Counted from the first letter of the stretch, positions 14,854-23,314 are shown. The stretch: 64,000 bases of DNA from Massilia sp. 9I (GCF_902506415.1 NZ_LR733275.1:4395932-4459931); one strand, 5' to 3'. Numbers and translations are program-made. The notes: a model not told the origin generated them from the sequence alone.

Positions 14854-17800
14854 ATGGCTTTATTCAGTTTTCTGGACAAGGAACACACCATCGCAGGGCC
14901 CGGTTTCAACCGCTGGCTGGTACCGCCGGCGGCGCTCGCGATCCACCTGTGCATCGGCATGGCCTACGGCTTCTCGGTGTTCTGGCTGCCGCTCTCGAAA
15001 GCGCTCGGCATCACCGAATCGATCGGCTGCCCGGCCGACATGGGCTTTTTTGCCCAGATCATGTCGACCACCTGCGACTGGAAGATCTCGATGCTTGGCT
15101 GGATGTACACGCTGTTCTTCGTCTTCCTGGGCCTGGCCGCGTGGCTGTTCGGCGGCTGGCTCGAGCACGCCGGCCCGCGCAAAGCCGGCCTGGTGTCGGC
15201 GGTCTGCTGGTGCGGCGGCCTCGTGATCTCGGCGCTGGGTATCTACACCCACCAGATCTGGCTGATGTGGATCGGCTCCGGCGTCATCGGCGGCATTGGC
15301 CTGGGTCTCGGCTACATCTCGCCCGTCTCGACCCTGATCAAGTGGTTCCCTGACCGGCGCGGCATGGCGACCGGCATGGCGATCATGGGCTTCGGCGGCG
15401 GCGCCATGATCGGCGCGCCGCTGGCCGATCGCCTGATGAAGTACTTCGCCACGCCGACCTCGGTCGGCGTCTGGGAAACCTTCCTGGCCCTGGCTGCAAT
15501 CTACTTCGTGTTCATGGTGGCCGGCGCGCTCACCTATCGCGTGCCCGCGACCGGCTGGAAACCGGAAGGCTGGAATCCGCCGGCCAAGGCCAACAGCACC
15601 ATGGTCACGACGCGCCACGTGCACGCCAGCCGGGTCTGGGGCATCCCCCAGTTCTGGCTGATCTGGGGCGTGCTGTTCCTGAACGTCTCGGCCGGCATCG
15701 GCATCCTCGGCATGGCCTCGCCCCTGCTGCAGGAAGTGTTCGGCGGCCGCCTGATCGGGGTGGATGCAGGCTTCAACGACCTCGACGCCGCGCAGAAGGG
15801 CCAGATCGCCGCGATCGCCGCCGGCTTCACCGGACTGCTGTCGCTGTTCAACATCGGCGGGCGCTTCCTCTGGGCGTCCTGCTCGGATTACATCGGCAGG
15901 AAAGCGACCTATTTCGTGTTCCTGATCCTCGGCTTCTTCCTGTACGCGGGGATTCCGTCGATGGCGCACAACGGCCAGCTGGCCCTGTTCGTCGCCTTCA
16001 TCTGCATCATCCTGTCGATGTATGGCGGCGGCTTCGCCACCGTGCCGGCCTACCTGGCCGACCTGTTCGGCACCCAGATGGTCGGTGCGATCCACGGCCG
16101 CCTCCTGACCGCCTGGGCCGCGGCCGGCGTGCTCGGCCCGCTCCTGATCAACTACATCCGCGAGTACCAGATCGAGCACGGCGTGCCGAAGGCGCAGGCC
16201 TACGACGTCACCATGTACGTGCTGGCCGGCCTGGTCGTGGTGGGCATCGTGCTCAACGCGATGATCCGCCCGCTGGCGGACAAGCACTTCATGACCGAGG
16301 CCGAGCTGGCAGCCGAGAAGAAGCTGGCGCAGGAACGCGATCTCAACGCATCGAGCGGCGGCGTGCGCGCCGGCGCTCGATGCGTTGAGATCGCGTTCCG
16401 CGGGGGTGGCGGCCAGCCCGGCGTTCGCCGCGTTTGCCTGGATGTCGGTGGGGATTCCGCTGATGTTCGGCATCTGGGTCACCTTGCAGAAGGCCTCGGT
16501 ACTGTTCAAGTAAGGCGCCAGGATGCGTGGACGGCGGCGCCGTCCACGCTGTACCATTTTCACACTCCCACAAGGATTCATTCGGGACCCATCATGAACT
16601 ACCCCGTCATCCCGATCGCCCCCGCCGGCGCCAGCCGCCAGCGCAAGCGCGAAGCGCCCAAGGGCCGCCGCGTCGACCCCCAGGCATTGGCTGAGGTCCA
16701 GGCACTGCTGGGCGCCGAGTCGCGCCAGCGCGACCTGCTGATCGAGCACCTGCACAAGATCCAGGACCATTTCGGCTGCCTGGGCAGCCATCACCTGGCC
16801 GCGCTGGCGCAGGAGATGCGCCTGGCGCAGACCGAGGTCTACGAGGTTGCCAGCTTCTACCACCATTTCGACCTGGTGAAAGAGGGCGAGACAGCGCCCG
16901 CGGCGCTCACGGTGCGCGTGTGCGCCGGCCTGTCCTGCGAGATGGCGGGTGCGCGCGAATTGCTGGGCAGGCTGCCGGCCTTGCTGGGGCGCGAGGTAAG
17001 GGTGCTCCAAGCGCCGTGCGTCGGCCGCTGCGAGCAGGCGCCGGTGGCGGTGGTGGGCCAGCGCGCCGTGCCGCACGCCAGTCTTGAAACCGTGCTGGCC
17101 AAGGTCAGCGCCGGCGAGACGGTCGATGCCGTCGGCAGCTACACGGACTACGCCGCTTATCGTGAAGCCAATGGCTACGCACTGCTGCGTGCCTGCGTGG
17201 CCGGCGAGCACGACGTGGAACAGGTCATCAAGACGCTGGAAGCCTCCGGCCTGCGCGGCCTTGGCGGCGCAGGCTTCCCGCTCGGCCGCAAGTGGCGCAT
17301 CGTGCGCGCCGAGCCGGGCCCGCGCCTGATGGCCATTAACATCGACGAAGGCGAGCCGGGCACCTTCAAGGACCGCGTCTACCTCGAACGCGACCCGCAC
17401 CGCTTCCTGGAAGGCGCCTTGATCGCGGCCTGGGCGGTCGGCATCGAAGCCATCTACATCTACCTGCGTGACGAATACCACGGCTGCCGCGCCATGTTGC
17501 AAGAAGAGCTGGACAAGCTGCGCGCCGACCCGCCAGTGCAGGGCATGCCGCCGATTATCCTGCGCCGCGGGGCCGGCGCCTACATATGCGGCGAAGAGTC
17601 CGCGATGATCGAGTCGATCGAGGGCAAGCGCGGCATGCCGCGCCTGCGTCCGCCCTACGTGGCCCAGGTCGGCCTGTTCGGACGTCCGACCTTGGAACAC
17701 AATTTCGAGTCGCTCCATTGGGTGCGCGAGATCCTCGAACGCGGCGCCGACTGGTTCGCCGGATTCGGGCGCAACGGCCGCCGTGGCCTGCGCTCGTTCT

Positions 17801-18297
17801 CGGTCTCGGGCCGGGTGCGCGAGCCGGGCGTCAAGCTGGCCCCGGCCGGCATCACGATCACGGAACTCATCGAGGAATACTGCGGCGGCATGCAGGACGG
17901 CCACCGCTTCTACGCCTACCTGCCGGGCGGCGCGTCGGGCGGCATCCTGCCGGCGTCGATGGGCGACATCCCGCTCGACTTCGACACCCTGCAGCCCTAC
18001 GGATGCTTCATTGGCTCGGCCGCGGTGGTGGTGCTGTCGAACCAGGACAGCGCCGTCGCGGCCGCACGCAATACGCTGGCCTTCTTCAAGGACGAGTCCT
18101 GCGGCCAGTGCACGCCCTGCCGCAACGGCACCGCCAAGGCGCTCGACCTGATCAATCAAGCGCAATGGGACACGGGCCTGCTGGGCGAGCTGTCGCAGGT
18201 GATGCGTGACGCCTCGATCTGCGGCCTGGGCCAGGCGGCGCCGAACCCGATCGACTGCGTCATCAAATACTTCCCGCACGAGCTGAACCCATCATGA
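14854..18297 (+). CDS. OxlT-like oxalate/formate MFS transporter; frame runs on into fused FdsGB
   Basis: The start has a strong Shine-Dalgarno (AAGGAGGGG). Residues 1 to about 490 form a 12-helix MFS transporter of the oxalate:formate antiporter type (GMAYGFSVFWLPLSK; GYISPVSTLIKWFPDRRGMA; DYIGRK). It would sit in the inner membrane and exchange small carboxylates. The normal end is expected near 16335, but there is no stop. The frame passes through a 68-base palindrome (16332-16399), across the small-subunit gene in another frame, through a hairpin at 16525-16549, and joins in frame to the formate dehydrogenase subunit that has its own ATG at 16594. Residues about 494-580 have no recognisable homology and look like translated non-coding DNA. 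Either the transporter lost its stop, or a 1147-residue fusion is made. I favour a lost stop, with separate initiation at 16594. Confidence 0.7.
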   Translation: MALFSFLDKEHTIAGPGFNRWLVPPAALAIHLCIGMAYGFSVFWLPLSKALGITESIGCPADMGFFAQIMSTTCDWKISMLGWMYTLFFVFLGLAAWLFGGWLEHAGPRKAGLVSAVCWCGGLVISALGIYTHQIWLMWIGSGVIGGIGLGLGYISPVSTLIKWFPDRRGMATGMAIMGFGGGAMIGAPLADRLMKYFATPTSVGVWETFLALAAIYFVFMVAGALTYRVPATGWKPEGWNPPAKANSTMVTTRHVHASRVWGIPQFWLIWGVLFLNVSAGIGILGMASPLLQEVFGGRLIGVDAGFNDLDAAQKGQIAAIAAGFTGLLSLFNIGGRFLWASCSDYIGRKATYFVFLILGFFLYAGIPSMAHNGQLALFVAFICIILSMYGGGFATVPAYLADLFGTQMVGAIHGRLLTAWAAAGVLGPLLINYIREYQIEHGVPKAQAYDVTMYVLAGLVVVGIVLNAMIRPLADKHFMTEAELAAEKKLAQERDLNASSGGVRAGARCVEIAFRGGGGQPGVRRVCLDVGGDSADVRHLGHLAEGLGTVQVRRQDAWTAAPSTLYHFHTPTRIHSGPIMNYPVIPIAPAGASRQRKREAPKGRRVDPQALAEVQALLGAESRQRDLLIEHLHKIQDHFGCLGSHHLAALAQEMRLAQTEVYEVASFYHHFDLVKEGETAPAALTVRVCAGLSCEMAGARELLGRLPALLGREVRVLQAPCVGRCEQAPVAVVGQRAVPHASLETVLAKVSAGETVDAVGSYTDYAAYREANGYALLRACVAGEHDVEQVIKTLEASGLRGLGGAGFPLGRKWRIVRAEPGPRLMAINIDEGEPGTFKDRVYLERDPHRFLEGALIAAWAVGIEAIYIYLRDEYHGCRAMLQEELDKLRADPPVQGMPPIILRRGAGAYICGEESAMIESIEGKRGMPRLRPPYVAQVGLFGRPTLEHNFESLHWVREILERGADWFAGFGRNGRRGLRSFSVSGRVREPGVKLAPAGITITELIEEYCGGMQDGHRFYAYLPGGASGGILPASMGDIPLDFDTLQPYGCFIGSAAVVVLSNQDSAVAAARNTLAFFKDESCGQCTPCRNGTAKALDLINQAQWDTGLLGELSQVMRDASICGLGQAAPNPIDCVIKYFPHELNPS
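16332..16399. repeat. 68-base near-perfect palindrome at the MFS 3' end
   Basis: Arms 16332-16357 and 16374-16399 are perfect 26-base inverted copies. Inside them, after one mismatch (G-G), five more pairs form around a TGCG loop. It lies where the transporter gene should end and the small-subunit gene begin. It has no trailing T-run and so is not an ordinary terminator. Because 68 is not a multiple of three, inserting or removing it would change the frame. It may be a small inserted palindromic element, a regulatory mRNA hairpin, or a cloning/assembly artefact. Confidence 0.9.
16406..16513 (+). CDS. MFS transporter small subunit (short membrane protein)
   Basis: A 35-residue product from GTG 16406 to TAA 16513, with one membrane helix: AFAWMSVGIPLMFGIWVTLQ. 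The pattern of Trp, GIP and a short LF tail matches the small proteins usually encoded directly after OxlT-like transporters. The start is uncertain: TTG 16385 would add seven residues encoded inside the palindrome, and ATG 16442 would remove much of the helix. The 68-base palindrome ends six bases before the GTG and may mask or replace the original start and ribosome site. The gene may be damaged. Confidence 0.5.
   Translation: MAASPAFAAFAWMSVGIPLMFGIWVTLQKASVLFK
16525..16549 (+). terminator. Hairpin between small subunit and formate dehydrogenase genes
   Basis: A perfect 11-base stem (GCGTGGACGGC with GCCGTCCACGC) with a three-base loop is followed by TGTACCATTTT. It could be a partial terminator or processing site that separates transporter expression from that of the enzyme genes. 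The T-run is weak and offset, so termination would be incomplete. Confidence 0.5.
16594..18297 (+). CDS. NAD-dependent formate dehydrogenase, fused gamma (NuoE-like) and beta (NuoF-like) subunit
   Basis: A 567-residue electron-transfer subunit read from the internal ATG at 16594. Residues 35-160 are a thioredoxin-fold NuoE-like domain with [2Fe-2S] ligands C110, C115, C142 and C146. Residues 215-567 are NuoF-like: the FMN/NAD site GLGGAGFPLGRKW at 222-234, DEGEPGTFKDR at 251-261, GAGAYICGEESA at 327-338, and the [4Fe-4S] ligands C503, C506, C509 and C543. It passes electrons from the alpha subunit to NAD+. In Cupriavidus-type enzymes FdsG and FdsB are separate; here they are one polypeptide. 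The stop overlaps the fdsA start (ATGA). The ribosome site is weak, consistent with unusual translation of this region. Confidence 0.88.
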   Translation: MNYPVIPIAPAGASRQRKREAPKGRRVDPQALAEVQALLGAESRQRDLLIEHLHKIQDHFGCLGSHHLAALAQEMRLAQTEVYEVASFYHHFDLVKEGETAPAALTVRVCAGLSCEMAGARELLGRLPALLGREVRVLQAPCVGRCEQAPVAVVGQRAVPHASLETVLAKVSAGETVDAVGSYTDYAAYREANGYALLRACVAGEHDVEQVIKTLEASGLRGLGGAGFPLGRKWRIVRAEPGPRLMAINIDEGEPGTFKDRVYLERDPHRFLEGALIAAWAVGIEAIYIYLRDEYHGCRAMLQEELDKLRADPPVQGMPPIILRRGAGAYICGEESAMIESIEGKRGMPRLRPPYVAQVGLFGRPTLEHNFESLHWVREILERGADWFAGFGRNGRRGLRSFSVSGRVREPGVKLAPAGITITELIEEYCGGMQDGHRFYAYLPGGASGGILPASMGDIPLDFDTLQPYGCFIGSAAVVVLSNQDSAVAAARNTLAFFKDESCGQCTPCRNGTAKALDLINQAQWDTGLLGELSQVMRDASICGLGQAAPNPIDCVIKYFPHELNPS

Positions 18298-21095
18298 ACG
18301 CTCCCACTCCCACCGTCAGCTTTGAACTCAACGGCCGCAGCGTCCAGGCGCTGCCGCACGAGACCCTGATCGAAGTCGCCGCGCGCGAAGGCATCGAGGT
18401 GCCGCGCCTGTGCTACAAGGAAGGCATGGAGGCGGTCGGCAACTGCCGCTCCTGCATGGTCGAGATCGACGGCGAGCGTGTATTGGCGCCGTCCTGCTGC
18501 CGCCATCCTTCCGCCGGCATGAAGGTCACGACCGACAGCCCGCGCGCCCTGGCCGCCCAGAAGATGGTGCTGGAACTGCTGCAGGCCGACATGCCCGAGG
18601 CCGAGTACACCCGCAGGAACGAAGTCGACGTCTGGGCGGAAAAGCTGGGCGTCGGCAAGCCGCGTTTCGTGCCGACCCGGCGCCAGCCCCCGGCGGACCG
18701 CAGCCATGCCGCGATCACCGTCAACCTGGATGCCTGCATCCAGTGCACCCGCTGCGTGCGCGCCTGCCGCGACGAGCAGGTCAACGACGTGATCGGCCTG
18801 GCCTTCCGCGGACAAGATACCAAGATCGTGTTCGACCAGGACGACCCGATGGGGAACTCCACCTGCGTGGCCTGCGGCGAATGCGTGCAGGCCTGCCCGA
18901 CCGGCGCCCTGATGCCGGCGCGCGAAGTGGCATTGAACATCCCCGACAAGCAGGTCGATTCGGTCTGCCCTTACTGCGGCGTCGGCTGCCAGCTCACCTA
19001 TAACGTGAAGGCTAACCGCATCCTGTACGTGGAGGGACGCAACGGCCCGGCCAACCTGGGCCGCCTGTGCGTGAAAGGCCGCTACGGCTTCGACTACGCG
19101 CACCATCCGCACCGTTTGACCCGTCCGCTGATCCGCCGCGAAGGCGTGCCCAAGAGCGGCGACTTCACCATGGATCCGGATCGCGTGCTCGAGGTGTTCC
19201 GCGAGGCGAGCTGGGAAGAGGCACTGGCCTTGGCCGGCGGCAGGCTGGCGCAGATCCGCGCCCAGCATGGCGGCGCGGCGCTGGCCGGCTTCGGCTCGGC
19301 CAAGGGCAGCAACGAAGAAGCCTACCTGTTCCAGAAGCTGGTGCGCACCGGCTTCGGCACCAACAACGTCGACCATTGCACCCGTTTGTGCCATGCCTCC
19401 TCGGTCTCGGCCCTGCTGGAAGGCATCGGCTCGGGCGCGGTCTCGAACCCGGTGATGGACGTGACCCGGGCGGAAGTGGTGATCGTCATCGGCGCCAACC
19501 CGACCGTCAACCACCCGGTGGCCGCCACCTGGATCAAGAACGCAGTCCGCACCGGCACCAAGCTGATCGTGCTCGATCCGCGCCGCTCCGACCTGGCGCG
19601 CCACGCGCACCGCTACCTCCAGTTCAAGCCCGACACCGACGTCGCCCTGCTCAACGCGATGATGCACGTGATCGTCACCGAAGGCCTGGTCGACCAGGAC
19701 TTCATCGCCAGCCGCACCATCGGCTACGCCGAGCTGCAGGCCAACGTGGCCGAGTACAGCCCGGAAGCGATGGCGCCGATTTGCGGCATCGACGCCGACA
19801 CCATCCGCTATGTGGCGCGCCTGTACGCCAGCTCCAAGGGATCGATGATCCTGTGGGGCATGGGCGTGTCGCAGCACGTGCACGGCACCGACAATGCGCG
19901 CTGCCTGATCGCGCTCAGCCTGATGACGGGCCAGATCGGCCGTCCCGGCACCGGCCTGCATCCGCTGCGCGGCCAGAACAACGTGCAGGGCGCGTCGGAC
20001 GCCGGCCTGATCCCGATGATGCTGCCGGACTACCAGCGGGTCGACAACCCGGCCGCGCGCGAACGCTTCGAGAAGGCCTGGGGCGCGACCCTGGACCCGA
20101 AGCCGGGCCTGACCGTGGTCGAGATCATGGACGCGATCGACGCCGGCCAGGTGCGCGGCATGTACATCATGGGCGAGAACCCGGCCATGTCCGACCCCGA
20201 CGCCAACCACGCGCGCGCCGCACTGGCTGCGCTCGAACACCTGGTGGTGCAGGACATTTTCCTGACCGAGACCGCTTACCTGGCCGACGTGATCCTGCCG
20301 GCCTCCGCCTTCCCGGAAAAGACCGGCACCTTCACCAACACCGATCGCCTGGTGCAGCTGGGCCGCCAGGCGATCGACCCGCCGGGCGACGCGAAGCAGG
20401 ACCTGTGGATCATCCAGCAGATGGCCCAGCGCCTCGGCCTGGACTGGCACTACGGCAGCGTGGCGGAAGTCTTCGACGAGATGCGCCACATGATGCCCAG
20501 CATCGGCGGCATCACCTGGGAGCGGCTGGAGCGCAACGGCGCCGTGGTCTATCCCTGCATGAACGAGGGCGACATCGGCCAGCCGGTGGTGTTCACCGAA
20601 CTGTTCCCGCGCGAAGGCGGCAAGGCGCGCTTCGTCCCGGCCGACATCATTCCCGCGGACGAGCGGCCCGATAGCGACTACCCGATGGTCCTGATCACCG
20701 GCCGCCAGCTCGAGCACTGGCATACCGGCAGCATGACGCGCCGCGCCACCGTGCTGGACGCGATCGAGCCCGATCCGGTGGCCCTGGTGCACCCGCTCGA
20801 CCTCGAGCGCCTGGGCGTGAAGCCGGGCGAGGCCATCACGATCAGCTCGCGCCGCGGCGAAGTGGTGCTGTATGCGCGCGCCGACGACAGCTCGCCGGTG
20901 GGGGCGATCTTCGTGCCCTTCTGTTATTACGAGGCGGCCATCAACCGCCTGACGAATGCGGCGCTCGACCCCTTCGGCAAGATCCCGGAATTCAAGTACT
21001 GCGCCATCAAGGTCGTCCCGGGCGGCGAGGTGGCCGCACAGGGCAGCTACGGTGGCGGCCAAATCCTGGCGGGCATGGCACAATTGGCAACATGA
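18294..21095 (+). CDS. fdsA: NAD-dependent formate dehydrogenase, alpha (catalytic) subunit
   Basis: A 933-residue cytoplasmic molybdenum- or tungsten-bis-MGD enzyme oxidising formate to CO2. The N-terminal [2Fe-2S] ferredoxin domain has C40, C51, C54 and C68/C69. Two [4Fe-4S] clusters follow (C148/C151/C154/C158 and C191/C194/C197/C201), then the proximal cluster C225, C228, C232 and C259. The metal-binding cysteine and partner histidine are C366-H367 in CTRLCHASS; it is a cysteine enzyme, not a selenocysteine one. The C-terminal MoCo dinucleotide domain is complete (GRQLEHWHTGSMTRR). The start overlaps the preceding stop, and its own stop overlaps fdhD, so the three are translated as a chain. 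No fdsD-like delta subunit is present nearby. Confidence 0.95.
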   Translation: MNAPTPTVSFELNGRSVQALPHETLIEVAAREGIEVPRLCYKEGMEAVGNCRSCMVEIDGERVLAPSCCRHPSAGMKVTTDSPRALAAQKMVLELLQADMPEAEYTRRNEVDVWAEKLGVGKPRFVPTRRQPPADRSHAAITVNLDACIQCTRCVRACRDEQVNDVIGLAFRGQDTKIVFDQDDPMGNSTCVACGECVQACPTGALMPAREVALNIPDKQVDSVCPYCGVGCQLTYNVKANRILYVEGRNGPANLGRLCVKGRYGFDYAHHPHRLTRPLIRREGVPKSGDFTMDPDRVLEVFREASWEEALALAGGRLAQIRAQHGGAALAGFGSAKGSNEEAYLFQKLVRTGFGTNNVDHCTRLCHASSVSALLEGIGSGAVSNPVMDVTRAEVVIVIGANPTVNHPVAATWIKNAVRTGTKLIVLDPRRSDLARHAHRYLQFKPDTDVALLNAMMHVIVTEGLVDQDFIASRTIGYAELQANVAEYSPEAMAPICGIDADTIRYVARLYASSKGSMILWGMGVSQHVHGTDNARCLIALSLMTGQIGRPGTGLHPLRGQNNVQGASDAGLIPMMLPDYQRVDNPAARERFEKAWGATLDPKPGLTVVEIMDAIDAGQVRGMYIMGENPAMSDPDANHARAALAALEHLVVQDIFLTETAYLADVILPASAFPEKTGTFTNTDRLVQLGRQAIDPPGDAKQDLWIIQQMAQRLGLDWHYGSVAEVFDEMRHMMPSIGGITWERLERNGAVVYPCMNEGDIGQPVVFTELFPREGGKARFVPADIIPADERPDSDYPMVLITGRQLEHWHTGSMTRRATVLDAIEPDPVALVHPLDLERLGVKPGEAITISSRRGEVVLYARADDSSPVGAIFVPFCYYEAAINRLTNAALDPFGKIPEFKYCAIKVVPGGEVAAQGSYGGGQILAGMAQLAT

Positions 21096-21961
21096 ATGCT
21101 TCACACCAGCCACGCTACCGTCCCGCGCTCTCCGATGCGCACGCGCCCCTCACGCACGAGGTGGGCGCGCTGGACGAGCGCGGCCGCGCCTCCACCATCG
21201 CGATTCCCGCTGAGCGCCCGCTCACCGTGTACGTGGACAAGCGCGAGATCGTCACCCTGATGACCCTCGGCGGCGCCCCCGAGGCGCTGACCCTGGGCTA
21301 CCTGCGCAACCAGCGCCTGGTGCGCGCGCTGGAGGACATTGTGTCGATCCAGGTCGACTGGTCGGTGGACGCCGTTGCAGTGAGCACCCGGCACGGCATC
21401 GCGGACGTAGAGGAACGCACCGCGAAGAAGGTCGTGACCACCGGCTGCGGCCAGGGCTCGGTGTTCGGCGGCCTGATGGACGAAGTCGACCAGATCGCGC
21501 TGCCGGTGAACGCGCGGCTGCCGCAGTCGGTGGTGTACCGCATCGTCGAGACGATCCGCACCCAGCAGTCGGTGTACAAGCAGGCCGGCTCGGTGCACGG
21601 CTGCGCGCTGTTCTCGAACACGGGCGAGCTGCTGTACTTCGTCGAGGACGTCGGCCGCCACAACGCGGTGGACGCGATTGCCGGCCTGATGTGGCTGGAC
21701 GGCCTGGCAGGGGGCGACAAGGTGTTCTACACCACCGGACGCCTGACGTCCGAAATGGTGATCAAGGGCGCGCAGATGGGAATTCCCTTCCTGCTGTCGC
21801 GCTCCGGCACCACCCAGATGGGCCATATGGTGGCGGAGAAGGTCGGCATGTCGCTGCTGGCGCGCTGCACCGGCAAGCACTTCCTGCTGCTGGCCGGGCA
21901 CGAGCGCCTGGTGTTCGAGCCGGATTTGCTGGAACCCTTGAACGCGCCGCGGATGGCCTGA
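21092..21961 (+). CDS. fdhD: Formate dehydrogenase accessory sulfurtransferase FdhD
   Basis: A 289-residue protein needed to mature formate dehydrogenase; FdhD transfers sulfur from a cysteine desulfurase to the bis-MGD cofactor. The cysteine loop reads TTGCGQGSVFGG, keeping one cysteine rather than the CxxC pair of E. coli. The conserved blocks VHGCALFS and FVEDVGRHNAVDAIAG follow, then TTGRLTSEMV. It overlaps fdsA by four bases and is followed one base later by the tungstate permease. That placement ties cofactor maturation to metal supply. It corresponds to FdsC in fds operons. Confidence 0.94.
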   Translation: MNASHQPRYRPALSDAHAPLTHEVGALDERGRASTIAIPAERPLTVYVDKREIVTLMTLGGAPEALTLGYLRNQRLVRALEDIVSIQVDWSVDAVAVSTRHGIADVEERTAKKVVTTGCGQGSVFGGLMDEVDQIALPVNARLPQSVVYRIVETIRTQQSVYKQAGSVHGCALFSNTGELLYFVEDVGRHNAVDAIAGLMWLDGLAGGDKVFYTTGRLTSEMVIKGAQMGIPFLLSRSGTTQMGHMVAEKVGMSLLARCTGKHFLLLAGHERLVFEPDLLEPLNAPRMA

Positions 21962-21962
21962 C

Positions 21963-22664
21963 GTGCTGGACGCCACCGCGCACGCGTTCGCGCTGCTGTT
22001 TTCCGGCGACGAGGCGCTGTGGCGCATCGTCTGGGTCTCGCTCAAGACCAGCGTGCTCGGGCTGCTGCTGGCGGCGCCGCCAGCGATCCTGCTCGGCTAC
22101 GCCATCGCCATGCACCGCTTTCCCGGCCGCCGCCTGGCCATCTGGCTGGCCCAGGCGGCGCTGTCTCTCCCCACCGTCCTGATCGGCCTGCTGCTCTACC
22201 TGCTGCTGTCGCGGCGCGGACCGATGGGCGAACTGGAATGGCTGTTCTCGCAGGAAGGCGTGATCCTGGGCCAGATGGTGATCGGGCTGCCGGTGCTGCT
22301 CGCCTTTACCCTGGCCGCGGTACAGGCGGCCGATCCGCGCTACGCCGAGACTGCGGTCGCGCTGGGCGCTTCGCGCTGGCGCGTGATGCGCACCGTGCTG
22401 CACGAGGCGCGCTACGGCGTGATGGCGGCCGTCATCAGCGGCTTCGGCCGCGTGATCTCGGAAGTCGGCTGCGCCCTGATGGTGGGCGGGAATATCGAAG
22501 GCCAGACCCGCACCATCACCACCGCCATCGCGCTGGAAACCAGCAAGGGCGAGTTCGCCCAGGGCATCGCGCTGGGCATCGTACTGGTGTCGCTGGCGCT
22601 CCTGATGAACGGGGCGCTGGTGCTGCTGCAGGGCGAAGCCCATACCGCGGGAGGCCGCTGGTGA
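21963..22664 (+). CDS. tupB: Tungstate ABC transporter, permease TupB
   Basis: A 233-residue inner-membrane permease starting at GTG 21963, one base after the fdhD stop. About five to six helices are seen. The BPD-type EAA loop reads ETAVALGASRWRVMRTVLHEAR, with GGNIEGQTRTITTAIALETSKGEFAQ close behind, which is characteristic of the TupB/WtpB group. With TupC and TupA it should import tungstate (or molybdate) for the adjacent formate dehydrogenase. It overlaps tupC by four bases. The choice of tungstate over molybdate rests on subfamily resemblance and the TupA partner. Confidence 0.87.
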   Translation: MLDATAHAFALLFSGDEALWRIVWVSLKTSVLGLLLAAPPAILLGYAIAMHRFPGRRLAIWLAQAALSLPTVLIGLLLYLLLSRRGPMGELEWLFSQEGVILGQMVIGLPVLLAFTLAAVQAADPRYAETAVALGASRWRVMRTVLHEARYGVMAAVISGFGRVISEVGCALMVGGNIEGQTRTITTAIALETSKGEFAQGIALGIVLVSLALLMNGALVLLQGEAHTAGGRW

Positions 22665-23314
22665 ACCCGCTGCTGACGGTGCACGGCATGCGCAAGCGCC
22701 ACGGCGAGCGCCTGCTGTTCGAGATCGACCGGCTGGAGCTCGCCGCTGCCAGCGCCTACGTGCTGACCGGCGTGAACGGGGCAGGGAAGTCGACCCTGCT
22801 GCGCATGCTGGCCGGGCTGGAACGATGCGAGGCCTGCGCGGTCGAATTCGAGGGGCGCAGCATGCCGCTCCATCCCTATCCCATGGAACTGCGGCGCGCC
22901 ATCGTGTTCGTGCACCAGCACCCGATCATGTTCTCGACCAGCGTCTTTCATAACATCGCCTACGGCCTGCTGGCGCGCGGCGACAGCCGGCGCGCCGTCG
23001 CGCCTGTCGTCGAGGAAGCGATGCGCTGGGCCGGCGTGGCGCACCTGGTTGACACCGAGCCTGCGCGCCTGTCGGGTGGCGAGAAGCAGCGCGTGGCACT
23101 GGCGCGCGCCCGCGTGCTCCAGCCACGCCTGCTGCTGCTGGACGAGCCCACCGCCAACCTGGACGGCCCGGCGCGCGAACAGGTGATGGCCCTGATTCCC
23201 ACCCTGCTGGATGCAGGCAGCAGCGTGGTGATGGCCTGCCACGACCGCGACCTGATCGGGCTCCCCGGAATCCATCGCCTCAAGCTGCGCGATGGCCGCC
23301 TCGAATACCGCTGA
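22661..23314 (+). CDS. tupC: Tungstate ABC transporter, ATP-binding protein TupC
   Basis: A 217-residue ABC ATPase from GTG 22661, overlapping tupB by four bases. Walker A is GVNGAGKST, the Q-loop region FVHQHPIMFSTSVFHNIAYG, the signature LSGGEKQRVALARA and Walker B LLLLDEPTANLD. It drives uptake through TupB. It is short compared with ModC and lacks the C-terminal molybdate-binding domain, as expected for TupC. Confidence 0.87.
   Translation: MNPLLTVHGMRKRHGERLLFEIDRLELAAASAYVLTGVNGAGKSTLLRMLAGLERCEACAVEFEGRSMPLHPYPMELRRAIVFVHQHPIMFSTSVFHNIAYGLLARGDSRRAVAPVVEEAMRWAGVAHLVDTEPARLSGGEKQRVALARARVLQPRLLLLDEPTANLDGPAREQVMALIPTLLDAGSSVVMACHDRDLIGLPGIHRLKLRDGRLEYR

Noticed and set aside
16332..16399. 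The 68-base palindrome as a normal intrinsic terminator
   Set aside because: No T-run follows the stem in either direction, and coding sequence for the small subunit starts almost at once.
14860..18279. An 1139-codon minus-strand frame opposite the transporter and formate dehydrogenase genes
   Set aside because: It is antisense to genes with complete Fe-S and transporter motifs and is a codon-bias shadow.
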